Part shown: positions 1-5,947 of the stretch, in pieces
Numbering within the stretch: the stretch's first letter is position 1
How the letters are laid out: every line of letters begins with the position of its first letter
Origin: Actinomycetota bacterium
Lineage (GTDB): Bacteria > Actinomycetota > Thermoleophilia > Solirubrobacterales > Solirubrobacteraceae
Assembly (NCBI GenBank): GCA_005883255.1
Contig: VAXS01000120.1
Location: 1-14,995 of the forward strand
DNA: 14,995 bases
Direction: 5' to 3'
Position numbers and translations under genes: made by a program
Notes under the pieces: model-generated
What the model saw: only the letters and a program-made list of their open reading frames with translations
What the model was told of the DNA's origin: nothing
The model's database searches: none

Positions 1-210
1 GAAGTACCCGACGACCCCCGCCCGCCCGAGCAGCCGATGCCCGACGCGCCGGCCGGGCCGGCGGTGCCGGACGGGCCGCCGTCGGAGGACCCGGCGGTCC
101 CGCCGGGCCCCGACATGCCCGAGCCGCGCCCGGCGAACGAGCCCCAGCCCGAGGCGCCGGACGTGCCCTCGCCCGACCCGCGCGGACCGGAGACTCCGCA
201 AGAGGACTAG
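1..210 (+). CDS. C-terminal end of a proline-rich acidic protein (partial)
   Basis: The first reading frame is open from the window edge to a TAG at 208-210 and encodes 69 residues made almost wholly of Pro, Asp, Glu, Ala and Gly, for example PEPRPANEPQPEAPD. This looks like a disordered, acidic, proline-rich tail of a larger protein that starts upstream. No domain is visible and I assign no function. Its stop shares the palindrome CTAG with the stop of the convergent DUF892 gene, the same arrangement seen at two other convergent pairs here, which mildly supports it as a real gene. Low-complexity GC-rich DNA can stay open by chance, so confidence is moderate. Confidence 0.5.
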   Translation, partial: EVPDDPRPPEQPMPDAPAGPAVPDGPPSEDPAVPPGPDMPEPRPANEPQPEAPDVPSPDPRGPETPQED

Positions 211-881
211 CTCCGCGCGCGCGACCGGGAGCGCGCCGACGACGACCGCGAGCGGGAGCGCCCGGACGTCGACCGCGAGCGCGACGACGTGGAGCGCCGC
301 GTGGACCGGCGCCGGCGCGTGCCGCCGTTGCGGAGGGCCCGCGGGATCTCGGCGGTGGCCACCGCCTTCGTGAGCTGCGGGATCAGCCGCTCGAGGAACC
401 CGGACATGCGCTCCTCCTCGCGGCGGATCGCCTTGGCCAGGCGCTCGGTCTCGCGATCGCCGACCGCCACGGCCAGCGCCTCGATCGCGGTGTAGGTGGC
501 GATCTCCTCGGCCTCGGACGCGAACTCCGTCTTGGCGTTCTTGAGCTGCCTCTCCGCCTCTCCCGTCCCGCGCAGCGCGTGCAGCGGTCCCTGCGCCGCC
601 GCCAGCGCGCGGCCGGCCATGGACTGCACCCGCTGGGCCGCCTCGGCCCCGACCGGGATCGCCACGGTCTCCGCCTTCCCGCCCAGCTGCTTGATGCGGC
701 GCTCGACCTCGCGGCCGTGGCGCCTGGTCTCGGTCAGATGCTGCTGCAGGCGCTTGCGATACGACGAGCGCGTCGCCATCTGGATGTGCGCCTGCAGCGC
801 CGTCTCCAGCTGCTTCTCCGTCCCATACGCCTCGTTGAGGTACTGGATGAGCTTGAGCTCGCGAGCGTTGGGCTCGGCCAT
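207..881 (-). CDS. DUF892 / YciE-type ferritin-like protein with Arg/Ser-rich tail
   Basis: This 224-residue protein resembles the DUF892 (PF05974, YciE/YciF-like) family: helical bundle proteins related to ferritins, often linked to stress responses, with unproven biochemistry. Residues about 5-175 form the helical part: the opening ELKLIQYLNEAYGTEKQLE and a later EIATYTAIEALAVAVGD are typical. Residues 188-224 are a basic Arg/Ser tail (RRRRSTRR, then SRSRS units) not expected in the core family; it may bind nucleic acid (inference). The ATG at 881 follows a strong AAAGGGGGAG ribosome site. A GGGTAT element lies about 30 bases upstream, so SigB-type control is plausible. It lies just downstream of the topoisomerase gene on the same strand and shares its stop bases with the convergent partial gene. 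The family call is fairly sure. Confidence 0.85.
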   Translation of the reverse strand: MAEPNARELKLIQYLNEAYGTEKQLETALQAHIQMATRSSYRKRLQQHLTETRRHGREVERRIKQLGGKAETVAIPVGAEAAQRVQSMAGRALAAAQGPLHALRGTGEAERQLKNAKTEFASEAEEIATYTAIEALAVAVGDRETERLAKAIRREEERMSGFLERLIPQLTKAVATAEIPRALRNGGTRRRRSTRRSTSSRSRSTSGRSRSRSSSARSRSRARS

Positions 882-912
882 GACTCCCCCTTTCGATCGT
901 TGAACGCGAGGG

Positions 913-937
913 ATACCCGGCGAGTACGCGCTCAATC
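913..937 (-). promoter_or_regulatory. Candidate SigB-type promoter for the DUF892 gene
   Basis: Read on the minus strand, GATTGA (937-932) and GGGTAT (918-913) are separated by 13 bases. The -10 matches the SigB/SigF consensus GGGTAT exactly and the -35 differs from GTTTGA at one base. Transcription would start roughly 25 bases before the ATG at 881. The -35 overlaps the last codons of the topoisomerase gene. GGGTA pentamers occur by chance in such GC-rich DNA, so this is a candidate only. Confidence 0.4.
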
Positions 938-1957
938 GCCCGGCTCGTCCAGCAGGTCGAGCACCGCGGCCTCGATGCGCGCCCGCTTGCGCGGGCTGCC
1001 CAGGTCGGGCTCGCCGCCCAGCCGGGCGAGGGCCGGCGCGATGGTGTCCCCGGCATCGAAGCGATCCACCACGCGGGGGTCGATGTACGACGCGCGGCAT
1101 ACCGCGGGCGTGTTGCCCAGGTAGCGGGCCACCGTCTCGACCGCGCCGCGCACGGCGCGCTGGCGCGAGGTTCGCGAGCTCCGGGGCACGCGAGCGGCCA
1201 GCGCCACCGCGGCCAGGACGGTCGCGTTCCAGGTGCGGAAATCCTTCGCGGTGAAGTCGCCGCCGGTGATCTCCTTCACGTACGCGTTGATGTCCGCCGA
1301 GCGCACATCGACCCAGCGACCGTCGTCGCGGAAGGCCAGCAGCTCCCGCCCGCCGCCCCGGCGCCGCTTCAGCGCGGCCACGACCGCCCGCACGTCGCCG
1401 TCGGCGATCGCCTGCACCCGCCGGCGCCCGCCCTTGGCCGGGTAGTCGAACACCACCTCGTCGCGCTCGATCGACACGTGGCGCCGCAGCATCGTGGCCA
1501 GGCCGTACGTCTGGTTGTCGGCGGCGTAGTCCTCGGAGCCGATGCGGAAGAAGCCCAGGTCGAGCAGGCGCGTGGCGGAGGCCAGCACGCGCGGGCGGGA
1601 GAGCTTGCGGCCCGCGCGCAGGTCGCGCGTCACCCGCCGGCGCAGGCGCGGGAGCGCGCTGCCGAACTCCACCATCTGGTCGAACTTCTCCCGATCGCGC
1701 CGCGCCCGCCAGCGGTCGTGGTAGCGGTACTGCTTGCGCCCCGCCGCGTCGATCCCGGTCGCCTGGAGATGGCCCAGCGGGTCGAGGCAGATCCAGACGT
1801 CGCGCCAGGCGGGCGGGATCGCCAGCGCCCGGATGCGCTCCAGCGTCTCGGCGTCGTCCACCCGCTCCCCGTCGGGATCGAGGTACTCGAACCCGCGCCC
1901 GCGGCTCCGGCGAGCGATCCCCGGCGCAGCGCAGTCGGATCGTCGCAACCGCGGCAC
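932..1957 (-). CDS. DNA topoisomerase IB (poxvirus/bacterial type)
   Basis: A 341-residue type IB topoisomerase, which relaxes supercoils by nicking one strand through a 3'-phosphotyrosine. The N-terminal domain carries GRGFEYLDPDG (21-30 region), LAIPPAWRDVWIC (45-57) and GRKQYRYHDRW (73-83), signatures of the bacterial family. In the catalytic domain I see FFRIGSEDY (Arg138), a likely catalytic Lys near 175 (PAKGG), KDFRTWNAT (Arg241) and the nucleophile in CRASYIDPRV (Tyr291). The position of the usual catalytic His is Asn282 (LGNTP), as I recall for some bacterial members. The length is normal for the family. The start is taken at GTG 1957; a TTG at 1948 is possible. The gene is divergent from csbD, with 100 bases between the starts. 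Confidence 0.92.
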   Translation of the reverse strand: MPRLRRSDCAAPGIARRSRGRGFEYLDPDGERVDDAETLERIRALAIPPAWRDVWICLDPLGHLQATGIDAAGRKQYRYHDRWRARRDREKFDQMVEFGSALPRLRRRVTRDLRAGRKLSRPRVLASATRLLDLGFFRIGSEDYAADNQTYGLATMLRRHVSIERDEVVFDYPAKGGRRRVQAIADGDVRAVVAALKRRRGGGRELLAFRDDGRWVDVRSADINAYVKEITGGDFTAKDFRTWNATVLAAVALAARVPRSSRTSRQRAVRGAVETVARYLGNTPAVCRASYIDPRVVDRFDAGDTIAPALARLGGEPDLGSPRKRARIEAAVLDLLDEPGD

Positions 1958-1993
1958 GCGGCCCGGTGTTCCCCGCGCGGGTCGACGGCAACC

Positions 1994-2020
1994 GTTTCGC
2001 CCGTGCGTCCGGGCGGGTAC
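1994..2020 (+). promoter_or_regulatory. Strong candidate SigB/SigF-type promoter for csbD
   Basis: GTTTCG (1994-1999), a 15-base spacer and GGGTAC (2015-2020) match the actinobacterial SigB/SigF consensus (GTTT, 14-16 bases, GGGTA). The element points at the CsbD-like gene starting at 2058, giving a leader of about 30 bases that contains a GGAAAGGA ribosome site. A SigB-family gene lies only 0.4 kb away, and csbD of Bacillus is itself named for sigma-B control, so the assignment is well supported by context though untested. Confidence 0.65.
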
Positions 2021-2057
2021 GCATCAGGAGAAAGCGAAACGGAAAGGATCCGATCGA

Positions 2058-2249
2058 ATGAGCATCCTCGACAAGATCACCGGCCGCGCCAAGAAGGCCG
2101 CGGGCGACGTGGCGGACGATCCGTCGCTGCGCCGCGAGGGCCGCCGGGAGGAGCGCAAGGGCGAGGCCAAGGACGAGCTCTCCCGCACCCAGGAGCGCGC
2201 CGACCGCAAGGCCGACGAGGTCGCGGACCTCGAGCGTCGCACCTCGTGA
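2058..2249 (+). CDS. CsbD-family stress protein
   Basis: This 63-residue, highly charged protein matches the CsbD family (PF05532). The opening MSILDKITGRAKKAAGDV and the following acidic/basic helical repeat (EERKGEAKDELSRTQERA) are typical. CsbD proteins are small, abundant, partly disordered, stress-induced proteins of unknown mechanism; the name means controlled by sigma-B. The ATG at 2058 follows GGAAAGGA (2041-2048) at 9 bases. Its TGA overlaps the GTG of the next small ORF in a GTGA arrangement, indicating translational coupling. A SigB-type promoter lies at 1994-2020. Confidence 0.88.
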   Translation: MSILDKITGRAKKAAGDVADDPSLRREGRREERKGEAKDELSRTQERADRKADEVADLERRTS

Positions 2250-2437
2250 CGCGGGACGAGACGCCCGACGACGACCTCCGCGAGGCCGAGCCCGAGGAGG
2301 CCGGAGACGACGAGGCCGGGGATCCCCGCGACCCCGCCCGGCAGGCGGCCGGCGAGCAGGCCGACCGCGAGGGCGAGTCGCGGGGCGAGTCCCGCCCCGC
2401 CACGGGCGAGCCGCGCAGCGCCGGCGCCGACCGCTGA
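2246..2437 (+). CDS. Small acidic disordered protein, coupled to csbD
   Basis: A 63-residue ORF starting with GTG 2246, which overlaps the csbD stop (GTGA). The product is dominated by Asp, Glu, Gly, Ala, Arg and Pro (for example DETPDDDLREAEPEEAGD) and contains no hydrophobic core, cysteine or membrane segment, so it is probably disordered. I recognise no family. Overlap with csbD and its end 5 bases before the convergent sigma factor stop fit a real small gene co-transcribed with csbD, but composition alone could keep such a frame open. It could be a hydrophilin-like stress protein (inference only). Confidence 0.5.
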   Translation: MTRDETPDDDLREAEPEEAGDDEAGDPRDPARQAAGEQADREGESRGESRPATGEPRSAGADR

Positions 2438-2444
2438 CGCGGTC
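2429..2444. terminator. Short hairpin between csbD operon and sigma factor gene
   Basis: GACCGC (2429-2434) and GCGGTC (2439-2444) form a perfect 6-bp stem with a TGAC loop that contains the stop codon of the plus-strand ORF. It sits exactly between two convergent genes and reads the same in both directions, as expected for a bidirectional terminator. No T-run follows, so it may act weakly or not at all. Confidence 0.3.
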
Positions 2445-3225
2445 AGGCCACGCCGGCGAGCGAGCGCTCCAGCTGAGCCTCGCCCTCGGCCACCTCGCGC
2501 AGCTGCGCCAGGGAGCGGCGCAGCAGGCGCGAGACCTGCATCTGCGAGACGCCCACGTGCCGCGCGATCTCGGCCTGGGTCATGTCCTCCACGAAGCGCA
2601 TGTGGAGGATGCGCCGCTCGCGCAGCGGGAGGATCCGCAGCGCCGAGCGCACCGCGCCCCGGTCCTCGACGAGCTCGAAGTGCGGGTCCTCACGGCCGAG
2701 CGTGTCGCCGTAGCTGGGCGCCTCGTCGTCGGAGGGCGCGGGCGCGTCCAGCGAGCGGGCGTCGTAGGCCGTGGCCGCCTCCATCGCCTCGAGCACCTCC
2801 TCCACCGTGAGCTGGGCCTGCTCGGCCAGCTCCTCGACGGAGGGCGCGCGGCCCAGCCGGCCGTGCAGCGTCTTCTCGGCGCGCTCGACGGTGAACACCC
2901 GTTCCTGCAGGCTGCGCGGCATGTGCACCGCCCAACCGGTGTCGCGGAAGTACCGCTTGATCTCGCCCAGCATGGTGGGCACCGCGTAGGTGGAGAACGC
3001 CACCCCGCGGTCGGGATCGAAGCGCTCCACCGCCTTCACCAGCCCCAGGCGGGCGACCTGGACGATGTCCTCCAGCGGCTCGCTCGAGCGCTGGTAGCGG
3101 CGCGCCACCTGGTGAGCCAGCGGGAGCGCCCGCTCGATCAGGGCGTCGCGGATGGCGACGTCACCGGTACGGCGGTACTCGCGGAAGTCGAGTATGTCCT
3201 TCTGGGTTGGCGAAACCGTCATCAC
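2443..3225 (-). CDS. SigB/SigF/SigG-family RNA polymerase sigma factor
   Basis: A 260-residue group 3 sigma factor of the SigB/SigF type, which directs RNA polymerase to stress or developmental promoters. Region 2 is clear: LEDIVQVARLGLVKAVERFDP (51-71), GVAFSTYAVPTMLGEIKRYFRD (74-95; the -10 recognition helix) and a following VHMPRSLQERV. Region 3 spans about 110-150 and region 4 ends in the helix-turn-helix MTQAEIARHVGVSQMQVSRLL (215-235). Length is typical. The start is GTG 3225 or the adjacent ATG 3222, with a weak GAGG about 8-11 bases upstream. These proteins are normally held by an anti-sigma kinase (RsbW type) and released by an RsbV-type antagonist; neither gene is next to it. Nearby GGGTA promoters are likely targets. 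Confidence 0.93.
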   Translation of the reverse strand: MMTVSPTQKDILDFREYRRTGDVAIRDALIERALPLAHQVARRYQRSSEPLEDIVQVARLGLVKAVERFDPDRGVAFSTYAVPTMLGEIKRYFRDTGWAVHMPRSLQERVFTVERAEKTLHGRLGRAPSVEELAEQAQLTVEEVLEAMEAATAYDARSLDAPAPSDDEAPSYGDTLGREDPHFELVEDRGAVRSALRILPLRERRILHMRFVEDMTQAEIARHVGVSQMQVSRLLRRSLAQLREVAEGEAQLERSLAGVA

Positions 3226-3356
3226 GATCAGGACCTCGCAACGTTTTGTGAACCGCGTGCGATGGTCCGTGAGCGGCCGGCCTTCTCGGCGGTCTCCCGC
3301 GTCCCCTACACGTCTCTCTTGGGCTGAGCGCCCGTCGCACCCGGGCTCTCTGATCA

Positions 3357-3377
3357 GGAACGGTACCTCGACGTTCC
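3357..3377. repeat. Dyad in sigma factor / epimerase intergenic region
   Basis: GGAACG (3357-3362) and CGTTCC (3372-3377) form a perfect inverted repeat around a 9-base centre in the 203-base divergent region. A second imperfect inverted repeat, GAGC(G)CCCG with CGGGCTC, lies at 3326-3348. The first could be an operator for a dimeric regulator; nothing identifies the binder. I see no other gene in 3226-3428. Confidence 0.3.
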
Positions 3378-3392
3378 GGGGATCAAACGGGC

Positions 3393-3419
3393 GGTTGCGC
3401 GCCTGTGTCCGCCGGGTAA
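3393..3419 (+). promoter_or_regulatory. Candidate SigB-type promoter giving a leaderless epimerase transcript
   Basis: GGTTGC (3393-3398), 15 bases and GGGTAA (3414-3419) resemble the SigB/SigF consensus. The predicted start of transcription, 6-10 bases after the -10, falls on or next to the ATG at 3429. No ribosome-binding site precedes that ATG, so a leaderless transcript, common in actinobacteria, would explain the layout. Confidence 0.45.
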
Positions 3420-3428
3420 CTCGGCCAC

Positions 3429-4454
3429 ATGCGAGTGGCCGTAACAGGCGCCACGGGCAACGTCGGGACGAGCGTGCTGCGGGCGCTTCACGCCGACACG
3501 GCCGTGGAGGAGGTGGTCGGCATCGCGCGCCGGCGCCCGACGCTGGTGGACCCGAAGGTCGCCTGGGTGCAGGCGGACGTGGTGCGCGACGACCTGGTCC
3601 CGCACTTCCGCGGCGCCGACGCGGTCATCCACCTGGCCTGGCTGATCCAGCCGGCGCGCGACCGCGCGCTCACCCGGGCCGTCAACGTGGACGGGTCCGC
3701 GCGGGTGTTCCGGGCGGCGGCCGACGCCGGCGTCCCCGCGCTGGTCTACGCGTCCTCGGTGGGCGCGTACTCGCCCGGGCCCAAGCACGCGCGAGTGGAC
3801 GAGAGCTGGCCCACGGAGGGGATCCCGAGCTCCTTCTACGCCCGCGACAAGGCCGACGTCGAGCGCCTGCTCGACCGCTTCGAGGCCGAGCATCCCGAGG
3901 TCCGCACGGTCCGGCTCCGGCCGGCCCTGACCTTCAAGCGCGAGGCGGCCGCCGAGATCCGCCGGCTGTTCGCGGGCCGGCTGCTGCCGTCCCGGCTGGT
4001 GCGCCCGGAGCTGATCCCGCTCGTGCCGAAGCTGGAACGGCTGCGCTTCCAGGCCCTGCACTCCTACGACGCCGGCGAGGCCTACCGGCTGGCGACCGTG
4101 GGCGACGCCCGTGGCGCCTTCAATCTGGCCGCCGAGCCGGTGCTCGATCCGGACGAGCTCGGCCGCCTGCTCGGCGCCCGTCCGGTGCGCGTGCCGCCGG
4201 CGGTCCTGCGCGGCGGCGCCTCGCTGGCCTGGAAGCTGCGGCTGTCGCCGACGCCGCCCGGCTGGGTGGACATGGCGCGGGCGGTTCCGCTCATGGACAC
4301 CGCCCGGGCGCGGACGGAGCTGGGCTGGGAGCCGCGGCACGGCGCGGGGGAGACGCTGCTCGAGCTGCTCGACGGCCTGCGGGAGAGAGCCGGGCTCCAG
4401 ACGCCTCCGCTGGAGCGAAATGGGGACGGGAAGTACCCAGTCCCCATCCCATAG
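3429..4454 (+). CDS. NAD(P)-dependent epimerase/dehydratase family protein
   Basis: A 341-residue extended short-chain dehydrogenase/reductase. The N-terminal nucleotide-binding motif TGATGNVG (6-13) is the GxxGxxG Rossmann signature; VIHLAW (67-71 region) and VYASSVGAYSPG (107-117) carry the conserved strand and Ser, and the catalytic Tyr-Lys pair is in YARDK (Tyr137, Lys141). The C-terminal half contains AFNLAAEPVLDPDELG, typical of sugar-nucleotide epimerase-like members. Substrate cannot be read from sequence. The ATG at 3429 has no ribosome site, which fits a leaderless message from the promoter at 3393-3419. The last 12 residues are coded by a stem-loop (4421-4446). It diverges from the sigma factor gene and may belong to its regulon (inference). 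Confidence 0.88.
   Translation: MRVAVTGATGNVGTSVLRALHADTAVEEVVGIARRRPTLVDPKVAWVQADVVRDDLVPHFRGADAVIHLAWLIQPARDRALTRAVNVDGSARVFRAAADAGVPALVYASSVGAYSPGPKHARVDESWPTEGIPSSFYARDKADVERLLDRFEAEHPEVRTVRLRPALTFKREAAAEIRRLFAGRLLPSRLVRPELIPLVPKLERLRFQALHSYDAGEAYRLATVGDARGAFNLAAEPVLDPDELGRLLGARPVRVPPAVLRGGASLAWKLRLSPTPPGWVDMARAVPLMDTARARTELGWEPRHGAGETLLELLDGLRERAGLQTPPLERNGDGKYPVPIP
4421..4446 (+). terminator. Stem-loop at the 3' end of the epimerase gene
   Basis: TGGGGACGGG (4421-4430) pairs with CCC-A-GTCCCCA (4436-4446) to give a 10-bp stem with one bulged A and a five-base AAGTA loop. It lies inside the last codons, just before the TAG at 4452-4454. No T-run follows, so it is either a weak terminator or an mRNA-stabilising 3' structure. 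Downstream, 4455-4585 contains no gene. Confidence 0.4.
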
Positions 4455-4521
4455 GACGAGTCCAACGGCGCTCCGCCATCCCCTGCTCGGTCTACCCCGG
4501 GCGCGGGCGTCTAACGGCGAG

Positions 4522-4550
4522 TTGACTGAGGTTGCTTTTCAACGTATGCG
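4522..4550 (+). promoter_or_regulatory. Possible housekeeping promoter for the MpsC gene
   Basis: TTGACT (4522-4527), a 17-base spacer and TATGCG (4545-4550) resemble a vegetative promoter: a near-perfect -35 with a weak -10. It lies in the 131-base gap before the ATG at 4586. Confidence 0.3.
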
Positions 4551-4585
4551 CGAATGCCGAATTGGCGAGCCGCTATGACGTAGGG

Positions 4586-4957
4586 ATGAGCTCCGAAGAG
4601 GTCACGATCCGGCCGGGCGAGCTTCGAGTCGCGATCTCGAACGCCGTGGTCCAGCTGCACCGCGAGCACTACGGCAAGGGACCGACCCGGGCGAAGACCT
4701 ACATCATGGATGACCTCGTGGTCGTCGTCATGCGCGGGGGCTCGACGCGGCTGGAGGAGACGCTCACGCGCGCCGGCGAGGCCGAGCGGGTGCGAAATAT
4801 TCGCCAGGCGTTCCAGGATTCCCTGCACAATGTGTTCGTGCAGCGCATCGAGGAGCTCACCGGCCAGCGGGTGGAGGCCTTTCTCAGCCAGTCGACGATG
4901 GAGCCCGACGTGAGCGTCGAGCTCTTCCTGCTGGAGGGGCCCGTAGCTCCCGGGTAG
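4586..4957 (+). CDS. DUF2294 / MpsC-family protein
   Basis: A 123-residue protein matching DUF2294 (PF10057), renamed in some databases as the MpsC family after a Na+-dependent membrane-potential system in Bacillus; biochemical role is poorly defined. Typical elements: a first helix with AISNAVVQLHREHYGKGPT (about 17-35), the strand TYIMDDLVVVVMRGG (38-52), a helix FQDSLHNVFVQRIEELTGQRV (about 74-94) and the ending DVSVELFLLE. There is no signal peptide or membrane segment, so it is cytosolic. The ATG at 4586 is chosen because the family begins here; AGGG abuts it. The frame is open back to a TTG at 4532, but those residues look unlike the family. The stop is directly followed by the ATG of the regulator gene, so the two form an operon. 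Confidence 0.82.
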   Translation: MSSEEVTIRPGELRVAISNAVVQLHREHYGKGPTRAKTYIMDDLVVVVMRGGSTRLEETLTRAGEAERVRNIRQAFQDSLHNVFVQRIEELTGQRVEAFLSQSTMEPDVSVELFLLEGPVAPG

Positions 4958-5947
4958 ATGGCGGCCACCGCCCATCCCCCCGTGGCGCCGGTCGAGCCGG
5001 CGGGCGGACTGGTACGGCTGCTCGAGGCCGACCCCGAGCTGGGAGCGGCGCTGGAGCCCGACCGCCGCGACGAGGCCCGCCGCCGGATCGTCGCCCGAGT
5101 GGTGGACGTGTCCGACGGGGTCTGGGATCCGCGGCGGGACACGGCCGAGGATTCGGTCTGGGGGGCGATCGTCCTGGACGGGCTCCTGCTCCACGACCTC
5201 GAGCTCACCGACACGCGCGCCAGCGAGTTGATCGGGCCGGGAGACGCGTTCGACCCCCGGGAGCCCGGCCTCCAGGAGTCGGTGGTGCCGGTGTCGACGG
5301 AGTGGTCGGTGCTGGAGCCGACCCGCCTGGCGCTGCTGGACCGCGCGTTCGCCCTCAGCGCGGCGCGCTGGCCGGAGGTGGTGGGCGAGCTTCATGGCCG
5401 CACCGCCGCCCGGGCGTTCCGGCTCAGCGTCCAGATGGCGATCTGCCAGCTGCCGCGCGTCGAGCTGCGCCTGATGCTCGCGCTCTGGCACCTGGCCGAG
5501 CGCTTCGGCCGCGTCGGACCCGAGGGGGTCACGCTGCCGCTGCCGCTGTCGCACCGCCTGCTGGGCCAGGTGGTGGGCGCCCGCCGCCCGACGGTCACCC
5601 TGGCGCTCACCCGCCTGCACCAGGCCGGCCTGGTGGAGCGCCTCGACGGCGTCTGGCGGCTGCACGGCCATGCCCCCGGCGAGCTGGGCGAGCTGCGGAC
5701 GCTGGCGCAGGCGCGCCGGCGGCCGGCCGAGCGCCCGCGGGCGGCCCAGGGAGCCCCGCTCTCGGCCACGGACCGCGAGCAGCTGCGCCAGCGAGTGCAC
5801 GAGCGGGTGGCCGCGCTGAGCGCGGTCTTCGAGGAGCAGTCCGCCGCGGTCGGGTCGCTCCAGCGCCGGGCGGAGGAGGTGCGCGCCCGGTCGGCCGACC
5901 TGCGCGCCCGCGTCGCCCGCGACCGCGACCGCGACGGTCGCGGCTAG
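4958..5947 (+). CDS. Crp/Fnr-like transcriptional regulator with C-terminal coiled coil
   Basis: A 329-residue protein with the layout of Crp/Fnr regulators. A divergent N-terminal beta domain (about 20-120; SELIGPGDAFDP resembles the cyclic-nucleotide-binding fold ending) is followed by a long dimerisation helix (about 122-160) and a winged helix-turn-helix at 193-229 (LPLSHRLLGQVVGARRPTVT, then LHQAGLVER). About 90 residues follow the DNA-binding domain, including a probable coiled coil (about 270-320: QLRQRVHERVAALSAVFEEQ) rich in Arg/Glu; this extension is unusual for the family. Effector unknown. Its ATG directly abuts the stop of the MpsC gene. It ends in the convergent CTAG shared with the cheR-like gene. 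Confidence 0.82.
   Translation: MAATAHPPVAPVEPAGGLVRLLEADPELGAALEPDRRDEARRRIVARVVDVSDGVWDPRRDTAEDSVWGAIVLDGLLLHDLELTDTRASELIGPGDAFDPREPGLQESVVPVSTEWSVLEPTRLALLDRAFALSAARWPEVVGELHGRTAARAFRLSVQMAICQLPRVELRLMLALWHLAERFGRVGPEGVTLPLPLSHRLLGQVVGARRPTVTLALTRLHQAGLVERLDGVWRLHGHAPGELGELRTLAQARRRPAERPRAAQGAPLSATDREQLRQRVHERVAALSAVFEEQSAAVGSLQRRAEEVRARSADLRARVARDRDRDGRG
5923..5943. terminator. Hairpin at the regulator / CheR convergent junction
   Basis: CCGCGACC (5923-5930) and GGTCGCGG (5936-5943) form a perfect 8-bp stem with a five-base loop, ending one base before the shared CTAG stop. It is coding for the last residues of the Crp-like protein, but its position suits a bidirectional terminator. There is no T-run. 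Confidence 0.35.

Noticed and set aside
3478..4340. Minus-strand frame antisense to the epimerase
   Set aside because: No recognisable domain, and it opposes a gene with clear Rossmann and YxxxK motifs.
4433..4438. GGGTAC on the minus strand as a SigB-type -10
   Set aside because: It is part of the stem-loop at the epimerase 3' end and no minus-strand gene starts downstream.
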